A stretch of DNA of 64,000 nucleotides, from assembly GCF_029309835.1 (NCBI RefSeq), contig NZ_JARJHL010000003.1:412001-476000 (forward strand). The letters run 5' to 3'. This stretch comes from Paracoccus sp. DMF-8. Lineage in GTDB: Bacteria; Pseudomonadota; Alphaproteobacteria; Rhodobacterales; Rhodobacteraceae. The translations under genes were made by a program, and so were the position numbers. The notes below the pieces were generated by a model, which did no database searches, was not told where the DNA came from, and was given only the letters and a program-made list of their open reading frames with translations. Below are positions 1 through 8,157 of the stretch, one piece after another (the first letter of the stretch is position 1; the number at the start of each line of letters is the position of its first letter).

Positions 1-888
1 CTGCTGTTCGCCCGCGACATGGGTCCCGATTTCGACCCGTCGAAATTCAGCCTCAAGCCGGTGCATGTCCGCAGCGATGGCGGCATGGTCTTCATCTGCC
101 TGGCCGACAACCCGCCCGCCTTCGACCGTTTCGGCGGCTTTCTGGACAGCTATGTCGGCGCCAGCGATCCCGGCAATGCCAAGGTCGCCTATAGCTCGAC
201 CATCATCGAGGAAGGTAACTGGAAGCTGGTCATCGAAAACAACCGCGAATGTTACCATTGCGGCGGCAACCACCCCTCGCTGTGCCGCAGCTATTCCGAC
301 AACCCGCTGATGACCGTGATGGAAGGGCCGAATGCGGCCTCGAACGAAATCCTGCAGCACTGGGACCGTTGCGATGCGGCTGGCCTGCCCGCGCGTTTCA
401 TCAATCAGGACGACATGCAATGGCGTTTCGCCCGCGTGCCGCTGCTGAACAATGCCGAAAGCTTCACCATGTCGACCAAGGCGGCGGTCAGCCGGCGCAT
501 GGGCAATATTCCGTGGAACGACGCGGGCAGCCTGATGCTCTATCACTTCCCCTCGACCTGGAACCATTTCCTGCCCGATCACGCCATCGTCTTCCGCATG
601 GTGCCGATTTCGCCGATGCAGACCGAGGTGACGACGAAATGGCTGGTCCACAAGGACGCGGTCGAAGGCGTCGATTATGACGTGCAAAAGCTGACCGAGG
701 TCTGGATCAACACCAATGACGAAGACCGCCGCGTAGTCGAGGAAAACCAGAAGGGCATCCGCTCGCCCGCCTATGAGGCAGGGCCCTATTCCCCCAATCA
801 GGAAGAGGGCGTGATCCATTTCGTCGACTGGTATTGCCAGAAGATCCAGGACCGTCTGGCGCCGCTGCCGGCGATGGCGGCTGAATAA
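1..888 (+). CDS. gbcA: Glycine betaine monooxygenase oxygenase subunit (5' partial)
   Basis: This is the C-terminal 295 residues of a Rieske-type aromatic-ring-hydroxylating oxygenase alpha subunit; the window edge removes the Rieske domain. The visible part is the catalytic domain. The segment NNRECYHCGGNHPSL carries the His ligands expected for mononuclear iron in this family. The closest family by overall look is GbcA, which with a reductase demethylates glycine betaine to dimethylglycine in the cytoplasm. The stop codon shares one base with the ATG of the reductase gene that follows, so the two are translationally coupled. Stachydrine or carnitine-type oxygenases of the same family remain possible. 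Confidence 0.85.
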   Translation: MLFARDMGPDFDPSKFSLKPVHVRSDGGMVFICLADNPPAFDRFGGFLDSYVGASDPGNAKVAYSSTIIEEGNWKLVIENNRECYHCGGNHPSLCRSYSDNPLMTVMEGPNAASNEILQHWDRCDAAGLPARFINQDDMQWRFARVPLLNNAESFTMSTKAAVSRRMGNIPWNDAGSLMLYHFPSTWNHFLPDHAIVFRMVPISPMQTEVTTKWLVHKDAVEGVDYDVQKLTEVWINTNDEDRRVVEENQKGIRSPAYEAGPYSPNQEEGVIHFVDWYCQKIQDRLAPLPAMAAE

Positions 889-1964
889 TGGCATCTCCGG
901 CCAAGGCATTCGGCGAAGCGCCGTGGAAGGACAGCGAACTGCTGGAATGTGCGATGGTGGTGCCCGAAACGACGGACACCGCCACCTTCACCTTCCGCGC
1001 GCCTTCGGGCGCATGGTTTGATTACAAGCCGGGGCAGTTCATCACACTGGACCTGCCGGTTCCGGGCGGTAACGTCCAGCGCACCTATACGATCAGCTCC
1101 AGCCCGTCGCGGCCGCTGTCGATTTCGGTGACGATCAAGGCGCAGCCCGGCAGCATCGGCGGGCGCTGGATGCTGGACCACCTGCGGCCGGGGATGCAGA
1201 TCAAGGCCTATGGCCCGTCGGGGATTTTCCACAACCGTTGTGAAACGGATCGGAAATACCTGTTCATCTCGGCCGGATCGGGGATCACCCCGGTCATGTC
1301 GATGACGACATGGGCGTGGGATTCGGGCGAAATGCCCGATATCGCCTTTGTCCATGCCGCGCGGACGCCCAGTGACATCATCTTTCGCCAGCGTCTGGAA
1401 GGCATGGCCGACCGGGTGCCGGGGCTGAAGCTGCATTTCACGGTCGAGGAAACCGACCCGTTCAAGGCATGGCACGGCTATCGCGGACGTCTGCACCAGA
1501 TCATGCTGGGTCTGATGGCGCCCGATTATCTGGAACGCGATGTCTATTGCTGCGGGCCGGAACCCTTCATGCAGGCGGTGCGCGACATGCTGGTGGCGCT
1601 TGGCTATGACATGGACCGCTATCATCAGGAAAGCTTCGGCGCCCCTGTGCGGTCCCAGGCCGATGCGCCGGTCATCGACGATGTCATTCCCGACGAAGAC
1701 AGCAAGGCCAGCGTGGAATTCACCCTGTCGGGCGTCAATGCCAAATGCACCGAAACCGATACGGTTCTGGCCGTTGCCAAGGCGAACGGGCTGAATATCC
1801 CCTCTGGCTGCACCTTTGGCCTGTGCGGGACCTGCCGGATCAAGAAGGTCTCGGGCGAGGTGCATATGGTCCATAACGGCGGCATTTCCGACGAAGATAT
1901 CGAAGACGGCTATATTCTGGCCTGTTGTTCGCATCCCATCGGGGCGGTGGCGGTCGAAGTCTGA
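888..1964 (+). CDS. gbcB: Glycine betaine monooxygenase reductase subunit (FAD/[2Fe-2S])
   Basis: The 358-residue protein is a ferredoxin-NADP reductase-type oxidoreductase fused to a C-terminal plant-type ferredoxin. The FAD-binding motif RTYTISS lies near residue 65 and the NAD-binding region around 120-230. The [2Fe-2S] ligands are Cys308, Cys313 and Cys316, with Cys346 or Cys347 as the fourth. It would pass electrons from NAD(P)H to the Rieske centre of the preceding oxygenase. It begins on the last base of that gene's stop codon, and a hairpin terminator follows it, which suggests the pair ends an operon. Confidence 0.87.
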   Translation: MASPAKAFGEAPWKDSELLECAMVVPETTDTATFTFRAPSGAWFDYKPGQFITLDLPVPGGNVQRTYTISSSPSRPLSISVTIKAQPGSIGGRWMLDHLRPGMQIKAYGPSGIFHNRCETDRKYLFISAGSGITPVMSMTTWAWDSGEMPDIAFVHAARTPSDIIFRQRLEGMADRVPGLKLHFTVEETDPFKAWHGYRGRLHQIMLGLMAPDYLERDVYCCGPEPFMQAVRDMLVALGYDMDRYHQESFGAPVRSQADAPVIDDVIPDEDSKASVEFTLSGVNAKCTETDTVLAVAKANGLNIPSGCTFGLCGTCRIKKVSGEVHMVHNGGISDEDIEDGYILACCSHPIGAVAVEV

Positions 1965-2289
1965 CCGATCAGGCCATCTGGCCCCAGAATCAGGGGCGGC
2001 GCGCCGGGACCTCCCACCCGGATCGCCGCCCCTGTCGGATTTTTTCGCGGCCGGGCGGTCCGGGTTTCGGCGGTCGGAATCCGGCCTTTGCCACCCGTCG
2101 CATCGCTGTTCACCCGGATCGGCTTTACGCCGGGGTCATCTGCGGCATATCTATCCGCACCGGGCCGGTGCCTTCACCGACCCGTCCGAGACGCGCAAGC
2201 GGAAAAGAAGCGTTCCCGATGGGCCGGACCGATCTGGCATTTGTCGCGGGGTGGGTTTCATTTCCGTCAAGACCTTGAAAGGATCGCCA
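1965..2289. other. Intergenic region between gbcB and aldo/keto reductase gene
   Basis: This 325-base stretch holds the gbcB terminator in its first third. The rest is GC-rich, and I see no convincing ORF, RNA or operator in it. The promoter of the downstream gene is presumably in 2150-2280 but has no recognisable consensus. A Shine-Dalgarno-like GAAAGGA lies at 2277-2283. Confidence 0.5.
1991..2045 (+). terminator. Rho-independent terminator after gbcAB
   Basis: An 11-base arm at 1991-2001 (CAGGGGCGGCG) pairs with its complement at 2024-2034. A T run at 2040-2045 follows after a short gap. It sits 27 bases after the gbcB stop codon. Confidence 0.7.
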
Positions 2290-3342
2290 GTGAAAACGAC
2301 AACGCTTGGCAAAAGCGATGTGATCGTCAGTGAAATCTGCCTGGGCACGATGACCTTTGGCAATCAGACCGGCGCTGCGGATGCGTTCCGGCAGATGGAC
2401 CGCGCCGTGGACGTGGGCATGACGTTTTTCGATTGTGCCGAAATGTATCCCGTCAACCCGGTCCGCCCGGAAACCAAGGGCCGCAGCGAAGCGGTGATTG
2501 GCGACTGGATCGCGCAGCGCGACCGCAGCGACGATCTGCGGATCGCGACCAAGATCTCTGGCCCCGGCAATATCCGTGAGGAAGGTTTTACCGGCGCCAA
2601 TATCGCCGCTGCGATCGACGATTCGCTGCGCCGTCTGCGGGTTGATGTCATCGACCTGTATCAATTGCATTGGCCGCAGCGCGGCAGCTATGCCTTTCGC
2701 CAGAACTGGGCCTATGACCCCTCGGGTCAGGATCGCGCGCGCACCATCGCCCATATGCAGGATGTCTGTCAGGCGCTGAAAACGGCGGTGGACGCGGGCA
2801 AGATCCGCGCCTTTGGCCTGTCGAACGAATCGGCATGGGGCACGGTGCGCTGGATCGACGTCGCGCAGCAGGTCGACGGTCCGCGCGTGGTTGCGGTTCA
2901 GAATGAATATTCGCTGATGAACCGCCATTACGATCTGGACATGGCCGAGGTCGCGGTGAACGAAGATATCACCCTGCTGTCCTATTCGCCGCTGGCGGCG
3001 GGTCTGCTGACCGGGAGATATCTGGGCGGCGTCAACCCTGACGGCAGCCGCGCCGCTGTCGATGTCCTGCACGGCGGCAAGGGCGATCTGGGTGGCCGCC
3101 GCACCCTGCAGGCCGAACGCGCGGTTGCTGCGTGGAAGGCGCTGGCCGATGAAACCGGCATCGACCTGATCCATCTGGCCATCGCCTTTCAGACGACCCG
3201 GCCCTTCCATGTCGTGCCGATCATCGGCGCGACGAATATCGACCAGCTTGAACATCTGATCGCCGGGTTCGATGTGCGGCTGTCGGCCGAGGTTCTGGAC
3301 CGGATCGCGCAGATCCGCCGCGACCACCCGACGCCCTACTGA
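2290..3342 (+). CDS. Aldo/keto reductase (Tas-like)
   Basis: The 350-residue NADPH-dependent oxidoreductase has a TIM-barrel fold. Family features are GLGT-like LGTMTFG near the N-terminus, the catalytic Asp/Tyr in FFDCAEMYP, and the late cofactor segment PIIGATN. The long form with an insertion resembles E. coli Tas. The GTG start at 2290 is chosen because it is preceded by GAAAGGA and gives the family N-terminus; the frame is open upstream but that part looks non-coding. The substrate cannot be told from sequence. Confidence 0.85.
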   Translation: MKTTTLGKSDVIVSEICLGTMTFGNQTGAADAFRQMDRAVDVGMTFFDCAEMYPVNPVRPETKGRSEAVIGDWIAQRDRSDDLRIATKISGPGNIREEGFTGANIAAAIDDSLRRLRVDVIDLYQLHWPQRGSYAFRQNWAYDPSGQDRARTIAHMQDVCQALKTAVDAGKIRAFGLSNESAWGTVRWIDVAQQVDGPRVVAVQNEYSLMNRHYDLDMAEVAVNEDITLLSYSPLAAGLLTGRYLGGVNPDGSRAAVDVLHGGKGDLGGRRTLQAERAVAAWKALADETGIDLIHLAIAFQTTRPFHVVPIIGATNIDQLEHLIAGFDVRLSAEVLDRIAQIRRDHPTPY

Positions 3343-3437
3343 CCCGGCAGCACTGATCCTGCAACTACGCGACGTCAGGCTTGGCCGGGACCCTTCGGCC
3401 AAGCCAATCTGCGGCAACCAACACGCCAGAGGACCCC

Positions 3438-4406
3438 ATGCTGCCAAAGATCCTGCAAGACCTGCGCATTCCCGTCGTCGCCTCGCCGATGTTCATCGTC
3501 TCGGGGCCGGAACTGGTGATTGCGCAACGCAAGGCCGGGATCGTCGGCAGCTTTCCCGCGCTGAACGCCCGCGAAAAGGATGGCGAACCACCCCTGCTGG
3601 ACCTGTGGCTGACCCGCATCGCCGAGGAACTGGACCGCCACAATCAGGCCAATCCCGACCGTCCCGCCGCGCCCTTTGCGGTCAATCAGATCGTGCATCG
3701 CTCGAATGCGCGGCTGGAACGTGATCTGGAAATCTGCCACCGCCACAAGGTTCCGATCTGGATCACCAGCCTTGGCGCCCGCCCCGAGGTGAACCACGCC
3801 GCCCATGATTGCGGCGGCATCGTGCTGCATGACATCATCAACAACACATTCGCAAAAAAGGCCATCGACAAGGGCGCGGACGGGCTGATTGCGGTCGCTG
3901 CGGGTGCCGGGGGCCATGCCGGGCCGCTGTCGCCCTTTGCGCTGATTCAGGAAATCCGCGCATGGTTCGATGGGCCGCTGCTTTTGTCAGGGGCGATTGC
4001 CACGGGCCGCGCGGTGCTGGCCGCGCAGGTCATGGGTGCGGATCTGGCCTATATCGGCAGCCCCTTTATCGCCACGACCGAGGCCCATGCCCAACCCGAA
4101 TACAAGCAGATGATCGTCGATTCGGGGGCGGCGGATATCGTGACATCCAGTCTGTTCACCGGGATTTCGGGGAATTATCTGGCGCCCTCCATCCGCAATG
4201 CCGGGCTTGACCCGGATGCTCTGGGCCATGCCGATCCCTCGACCATGGATTTCGCGGCGGCGACTTCGGGTGGCAAACCCAAGGCCCGGAGCCAGATCTG
4301 GGGCGCGGGACAGGGCATCGGTGCTGTCCGTGCCGTGCAGCCTGCGGGCGCGCTGATCGACCGGCTGGCGCAGGAATATGCGCAGGCCCGGGCGGATTTT
4401 GCCTGA
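3438..4406 (+). CDS. Nitronate monooxygenase / 2-nitropropane dioxygenase family flavoprotein
   Basis: The 322-residue protein belongs to the FMN-dependent NPD family, which oxidises alkyl nitronates such as propionate-3-nitronate. Visible features are the N-terminal strand PVVASPMFIVSGPELV, the catalytic-type His in AAGAGGHAG, and the phosphate-binding segment SGAIATGRAV followed by GADLAYIGSPF. An AGAGGA ribosome-binding site precedes the ATG. Related family members are enoyl-ACP reductase FabK and inosine dehydrogenase-like proteins, so the substrate is inferred from family only. Confidence 0.82.
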   Translation: MLPKILQDLRIPVVASPMFIVSGPELVIAQRKAGIVGSFPALNAREKDGEPPLLDLWLTRIAEELDRHNQANPDRPAAPFAVNQIVHRSNARLERDLEICHRHKVPIWITSLGARPEVNHAAHDCGGIVLHDIINNTFAKKAIDKGADGLIAVAAGAGGHAGPLSPFALIQEIRAWFDGPLLLSGAIATGRAVLAAQVMGADLAYIGSPFIATTEAHAQPEYKQMIVDSGAADIVTSSLFTGISGNYLAPSIRNAGLDPDALGHADPSTMDFAAATSGGKPKARSQIWGAGQGIGAVRAVQPAGALIDRLAQEYAQARADFA

Positions 4407-4561
4407 TTCTCGCCCTGTCGCGGGACAAATATTCTAGTGAAAATAATTTTCTTGTATGTAATACTTTTTACCCGGCTGACCCCGCCACCCGGTCGGGGCT
4501 AGGCTGCGGGTTGGCGTTCAAACCGCCCGCAACCGGAACTCTGGATATTCAGGACAGGAAA
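4407..4561. promoter_or_regulatory. AT-rich upstream region of cupin gene with small hairpin
   Basis: In an otherwise GC-rich window, 4425-4475 is strongly AT-rich. It contains the perfect small inverted repeat GAAAA-TAA-TTTTC at 4439-4451. It probably includes the promoter of the cupin gene. I cannot assign a specific sigma factor or regulator. Confidence 0.35.
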
Positions 4562-4918
4562 ATGGCTATCAGGAAATTCGGCACCTATCAGAAACCCAAT
4601 GTGGACCCGATCACCGAGGATCTGGACTGGTGGCACCCGGTCGAGGGTTCGCCCACGATGAAGACCTGGATCGAGCATCAGACCGATGACGGCAAATACC
4701 TGACCGGCTATTGGGAGGCGACCCCCGGCAGCTACCGCGTCAAGTATGAGGTCGATGAATTCATCCACATGTTCGAAGGCCGCGCGACGCTGACCCATGA
4801 CGGCGAAGCGCCCCAGACCTATGTCGCCGGCGACACCTTCCTGATCGAGGCGGGTTTCGACGGCATCTGGAAGACCGAGGAAACCGTGCGCAAGGCCTTT
4901 GCCATCCGCGCGCGTTAA
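4562..4918 (+). CDS. Cupin domain protein (DUF861/EutQ-like)
   Basis: This 118-residue single-domain cupin of the (S)-ureidoglycine aminohydrolase/EutQ-like type has the pattern PGSYRVKYEVDEFIHMFEGRATLT, then a second half with GDTFLIEAGFDGIWKTEE. The second half matches the WxTxE signature of DUF861. The canonical first cupin motif His residues are replaced (VDEF, HMFEG), so metal binding is unclear. The start at 4562 has AGGACAGGA just upstream. It overlaps the convergent thioesterase gene by four bases. No specific role can be given. Confidence 0.7.
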   Translation: MAIRKFGTYQKPNVDPITEDLDWWHPVEGSPTMKTWIEHQTDDGKYLTGYWEATPGSYRVKYEVDEFIHMFEGRATLTHDGEAPQTYVAGDTFLIEAGFDGIWKTEETVRKAFAIRAR

Positions 4919-5355
4919 GGCTGATCGCCAAGCTGCGCCAGCTTTTCGCGGTAATCCGGCGGGATCGGCGTCGAATCATGGCTGCCCGCGCGGACAAAGA
5001 CCATGGTGATGGCCGCCTGCGCGACGGCCTGACCCTCGCCCTTGCGAAACATCGCAAGGGCGAATGTGACCGAGGCATTGCCGATCCGCGTCAGTTTCAG
5101 CCCGATTTCCAACTGGTCGGGATAGGCGGCGGGGCGCAGATATGTGCAGGAATTTTGTGCGACCACGGCAATCGGTCGGTTGCCCTGCAGATCCTGCATC
5201 CCTTGCGCGGTGAGCCAGCCGTTGATCGCATTGTCGAACAGTTCCAGATAGGTGACGTTATACAGGTGCCCGTAACCGTCATTGTCGTTCAGGCGCGTCT
5301 GCATCGGCGTAAACTGCCGGAATTCCGCGCGGGTCATGGGCACTGGACGGGTCAT
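4915..5355 (-). CDS. Acyl-CoA thioesterase, hotdog fold (YbgC/FadM type)
   Basis: The 146-residue protein has the 4-hydroxybenzoyl-CoA thioesterase-type hotdog pattern: an N-terminal TRLNDNDGYGHLYNVTYLELF with the catalytic Asp/His region, a central long helix, and strands around RIGNASVTFALAMF. It presumably hydrolyses an acyl-CoA in the cytoplasm. Its ATG overlaps the nagA stop (ATGA), so the two are translationally coupled, although no functional link is evident. Confidence 0.78.
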   Translation of the reverse strand: MTRPVPMTRAEFRQFTPMQTRLNDNDGYGHLYNVTYLELFDNAINGWLTAQGMQDLQGNRPIAVVAQNSCTYLRPAAYPDQLEIGLKLTRIGNASVTFALAMFRKGEGQAVAQAAITMVFVRAGSHDSTPIPPDYREKLAQLGDQP

Positions 5356-6452
5356 GGCTGGCCGATCCGGACAGGGTTCAGATCACCGTCCAGCGCCAGA
5401 AGCTGATCGACGGGCAGGCCCGCCGCCAGTTCCCGGGGCGGCAGGCCCATGGCGCGGCGCGGGATGTCGCTGGCCATGGTCAATGCCTCGTCCAGCGGCG
5501 TGCCCGCATGTCGGTGCAGGCGCAGCACGCAGTCCAGCAGGCAGACATGCGCCCCGGCCAGCGCGCCTTCGGCATTGATCAGGCGGCCATCGGCGACGCG
5601 GATTTCAGTCCCGTAAAGGGTAAAGCGGTCGGGCCCGCCGACCGTCGGCATCGCATCCGACACCAGAAAGCTGCGCCCCGCAACCGGTCGCGCCGCCATC
5701 GCAATGCGCAGCGCCTGCCAATCGACATGGATGCCATCCGCGATCAGGCCGATATAGGCATCCGACAGGATCGCCGCGCCGACAACGCCCGGATCGCGCG
5801 ACAGCATCGGCGGCATCGCGTTGAAAAGATGGGTGAACATCGTCACCCCACGCGCCAGCGCCTGCTGCGTTTCCGCGCTGGTCGCGGCGGTATGTCCTGC
5901 CGACAGCACCACGCCCATTTCAGCGGCCTGCGCCATCAGTGCCGGATCGGCCAGTTCCGGGGCCAGCGTCAGCAGGACCGGCACATCGGCATCGCGCAAC
6001 CGGCGCAGGACGCTGATGGTGCGGCTGTCCAGCGGGCGGATGTGGCGCGGATCATGGGTGCCCCGGCGCGCGGGGGCGATATGGGGGCCTTCGATATGCA
6101 GCCCCTCCAGCCCCGGTTCGCCCTTGCAGGCGATGGCAGCCTCGGCGGCGGCCTCGATCACATTTGGCGCATCGGTGATGACGGTGGGCAGGATCGCCGC
6201 CGTGCCAAGGGCCAGATGCGCGGCGCGGATGGCGCGCAGCCCCTCGGGCGTCGGTGTCGTATTGACCAGCACCCCGCCCCCGCCATTCACCTGCAGATCG
6301 GTCAGCCCCGGCGCCAGCAGATGCAGATGACGTGCGCCAACCTCTTGCGGGCGCAGGCGGCGCAAGGCGGTGACGCGCCGCCCATCGGTTTCCACACCGA
6401 AACCGGGTTGAAGGCTGCCCTGAACAAGGGTGAGATCGGCTGAAATCAGCAT
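5352..6452 (-). CDS. nagA: N-acetylglucosamine-6-phosphate deacetylase
   Basis: The 366-residue amidohydrolase-superfamily enzyme removes acetate from GlcNAc-6-phosphate in amino-sugar and cell-wall recycling. Recognisable motifs are DLQVNGGGG, the metal ligand region GLHIEGPHI, SAGHTAAT, HLFNAMPP, and the catalytic Asp in VSDAMPTVGG. Length and motif order are normal for NagA. It lies first in a two-gene operon with the thioesterase. No nagB or GlcNAc transporter is nearby, but a peptidoglycan-recycling amgK-murU pair occurs 20 kb away. Confidence 0.9.
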   Translation of the reverse strand: MLISADLTLVQGSLQPGFGVETDGRRVTALRRLRPQEVGARHLHLLAPGLTDLQVNGGGGVLVNTTPTPEGLRAIRAAHLALGTAAILPTVITDAPNVIEAAAEAAIACKGEPGLEGLHIEGPHIAPARRGTHDPRHIRPLDSRTISVLRRLRDADVPVLLTLAPELADPALMAQAAEMGVVLSAGHTAATSAETQQALARGVTMFTHLFNAMPPMLSRDPGVVGAAILSDAYIGLIADGIHVDWQALRIAMAARPVAGRSFLVSDAMPTVGGPDRFTLYGTEIRVADGRLINAEGALAGAHVCLLDCVLRLHRHAGTPLDEALTMASDIPRRAMGLPPRELAAGLPVDQLLALDGDLNPVRIGQP

Positions 6453-6513
6453 GATATGGCAGGCGTGACCGTGCAGACGCGGGCCGCGGGTTTGACGCCG
6501 CAGCCCGCGCGGT

Positions 6514-7314
6514 TCAGATCTTCATCCCTTCGGTCGAGGCAAAGAACATCGCCTGACTGACGGCCGAACGGACGTTGCCCTCGGAATAGGGCTTGGAAAT
6601 CAGGAAGGCCGGTTCCGGGCGGTCGCCGGTCAGCAACCGTTCGGGGAAGGCGGTGATGAAGATCACCGGCAGATCGTCCAGAGTGGCCAGCAATTCGTTG
6701 ACCGCATCAATGCCCGACGAACCATCGGCCAGCTGGATATCGGCCAGGATCAGGTCGGGACGTTCCTGCCCCGCCAGATCGATCGCCGCGCCATGGGTGC
6801 GGGCGATGCCGGTCACGTCATGGCCCATCGCCTGAACGATGCCTTTCAGATCCATGGCGATGATGGTTTCATCCTCGATCACCATGACCTTGCCGGTAAT
6901 GGCGCGGCTCATTTCGTCATGGGCGATGCGGACAAGGCCCTCGGCCTCGGGCAGGTCGCAATCCATGATGCGGGCGATCTGGTCGAAACGCAGACCCTCG
7001 ATCGTGTGCAGCAGCAGGGCTTCGCGCGAATTCGGGGTCAGTTGTTTCAGCCGCGCCTGTGCCGCCGCTTCGCGCGGGTCGGGGGTGTCGGTCGCAACAG
7101 GCTGGCCCGAGCTTTGCCAGATCGCGTGAAAGGTGCGAAACAGCGCGATGCGGGTTTCGTCGTCGCGCATCAGGTCGCGATCGCTCAGGATCGCCTCCAG
7201 CGTGGCGGCTGCGTAATTGTCACCGGCAGCCTGATTGCCCGTCAGTGCGCGCGCATAGCGGCGCAGGAATGGCAGTTCGCGGGCGACGGATTGGGCAAGA
7301 TCCGTTACGGGCAT
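6514..7314 (-). CDS. phyR: General stress response regulator PhyR (anti-anti-sigma)
   Basis: The 266-residue protein combines an N-terminal EcfG-like sigma domain (about residues 1-130, with QLTPNSREALLLHTIEGL) and a C-terminal receiver domain (about 140-260, with VMVIEDETIIAMDL, ILADIQLADG and ISKPYSE). In the known partner-switch, phosphorylated PhyR uses the sigma-like domain to sequester NepR and so frees EcfG. The start at 7314 has GAGGA upstream; a start five codons earlier is possible. It is divergent from nepR-ecfG, the classical arrangement. Confidence 0.95.
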   Translation of the reverse strand: MPVTDLAQSVARELPFLRRYARALTGNQAAGDNYAAATLEAILSDRDLMRDDETRIALFRTFHAIWQSSGQPVATDTPDPREAAAQARLKQLTPNSREALLLHTIEGLRFDQIARIMDCDLPEAEGLVRIAHDEMSRAITGKVMVIEDETIIAMDLKGIVQAMGHDVTGIARTHGAAIDLAGQERPDLILADIQLADGSSGIDAVNELLATLDDLPVIFITAFPERLLTGDRPEPAFLISKPYSEGNVRSAVSQAMFFASTEGMKI

Positions 7315-7343
7315 TGCATCCTCATACAAAAGTCGAGAAGAGT

Positions 7344-7368
7344 GGAACCATACGTTTTGTTAACGGTT
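7344..7368 (+). promoter_or_regulatory. EcfG-type promoter upstream of nepR-ecfG
   Basis: GGAAC at 7344-7348 is followed by 17 bases and GTT at 7366-7368 (CGGTT at 7364-7368). This matches the alphaproteobacterial EcfG consensus GGAAC-N16/17-GTT. It lies 36 bases upstream of the nepR ATG on the same strand, implying that EcfG activates its own operon. Confidence 0.8.
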
Positions 7369-7404
7369 GAAACGCATGGCTACAAGTTTCTCGGGATCAA
7401 GAAG

Positions 7405-7560
7405 ATGAACAAACGGCGTGAAGAGCGCAGGCGCGCCGAAATCGAAAAGCAGATCGACGAGAATCTGAGGCGGGTTTACGACGAAGATACCCAGCAGGAT
7501 GTCCCCGATCGGTTCAAGCTGCTGCTTGAACAATTGCGCGGACAGGCAACCGCTGAATGA
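7405..7560 (+). CDS. nepR: Anti-sigma factor NepR
   Basis: The 51-residue protein contains the NepR core NLRRVYDEDTQQDVPDRF followed by LLEQL, which in the family forms two helices that bind EcfG and, alternatively, PhyR. The ATG at 7405 is chosen because the conserved core starts about 20 residues later and the EcfG promoter lies just upstream. Its stop overlaps the ecfG start (ATGA), so anti-sigma and sigma are co-translated. Confidence 0.93.
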   Translation: MNKRREERRRAEIEKQIDENLRRVYDEDTQQDVPDRFKLLLEQLRGQATAE

Positions 7561-8153
7561 ACGCACCCACAGCGCAATCCTCAGGACAACGGATGAAACC
7601 GCACAAGGACCCGCGCGACGAGCTGGTCGACCACCTGCCCGCTTTGCGCGCCTTTGCCCTGTCGCTGTCACGCGATGGCGCGATGGCCGACGATCTGGTG
7701 CAGGACACCATCGTCAAGGCCTGGACGAATATCGAAAAATTTCAGGTCGGCACCAATCTGCGTGCCTGGCTGTTCACCATTCTGCGCAACACCTTTTATT
7801 CGGCACGTCGCAAGACCCGCCGCGAGGTGAATGACACCGATGGCGTCCATGCCGCGCGCATGAGCACCCGGCCCGATCACGATGGCCGTCTGGCGCTGAA
7901 CGATTTCCGCGCCGCCTTTGAAAAGCTGCCGGATGAGCAGCGCGAGGCGCTGTTGCTGGTCGGTGCATCCGGTTTTTCCTATGAGGAAGCGGCCGAGATG
8001 ACCGGCGTGGCCGTCGGCACCGTCAAGTCGCGTGCCAACCGTGGTCGCCGCCGACTGGCGGAATTGCTGCAACTGGAAGACGGCGAAGAGCTTGCCATCA
8101 CCGACCAGACCACGCTGGCGGTCATGGCCCAGAACGGTCCGGTTTCGCGCTAG
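7557..8153 (+). CDS. ecfG: ECF sigma factor EcfG (general stress response)
   Basis: The 198-residue ECF sigma factor has region 2 at about residues 22-90 (DDLVQDTIVKAWTNIEKF) and region 4 at about 125-180 (KLPDEQREALLLV ... VGTVKSRANRGRRRL). Its position between nepR and a sensor kinase gene, opposite phyR, identifies it as EcfG (ECF15). The first ATG overlaps the nepR stop. A second ATG at 7593, with CAGGAC upstream, would give a shorter protein and cannot be excluded. Confidence 0.93.
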   Translation: MNAPTAQSSGQRMKPHKDPRDELVDHLPALRAFALSLSRDGAMADDLVQDTIVKAWTNIEKFQVGTNLRAWLFTILRNTFYSARRKTRREVNDTDGVHAARMSTRPDHDGRLALNDFRAAFEKLPDEQREALLLVGASGFSYEEAAEMTGVAVGTVKSRANRGRRRLAELLQLEDGEELAITDQTTLAVMAQNGPVSR

Positions 8154-8157
8154 TGCC

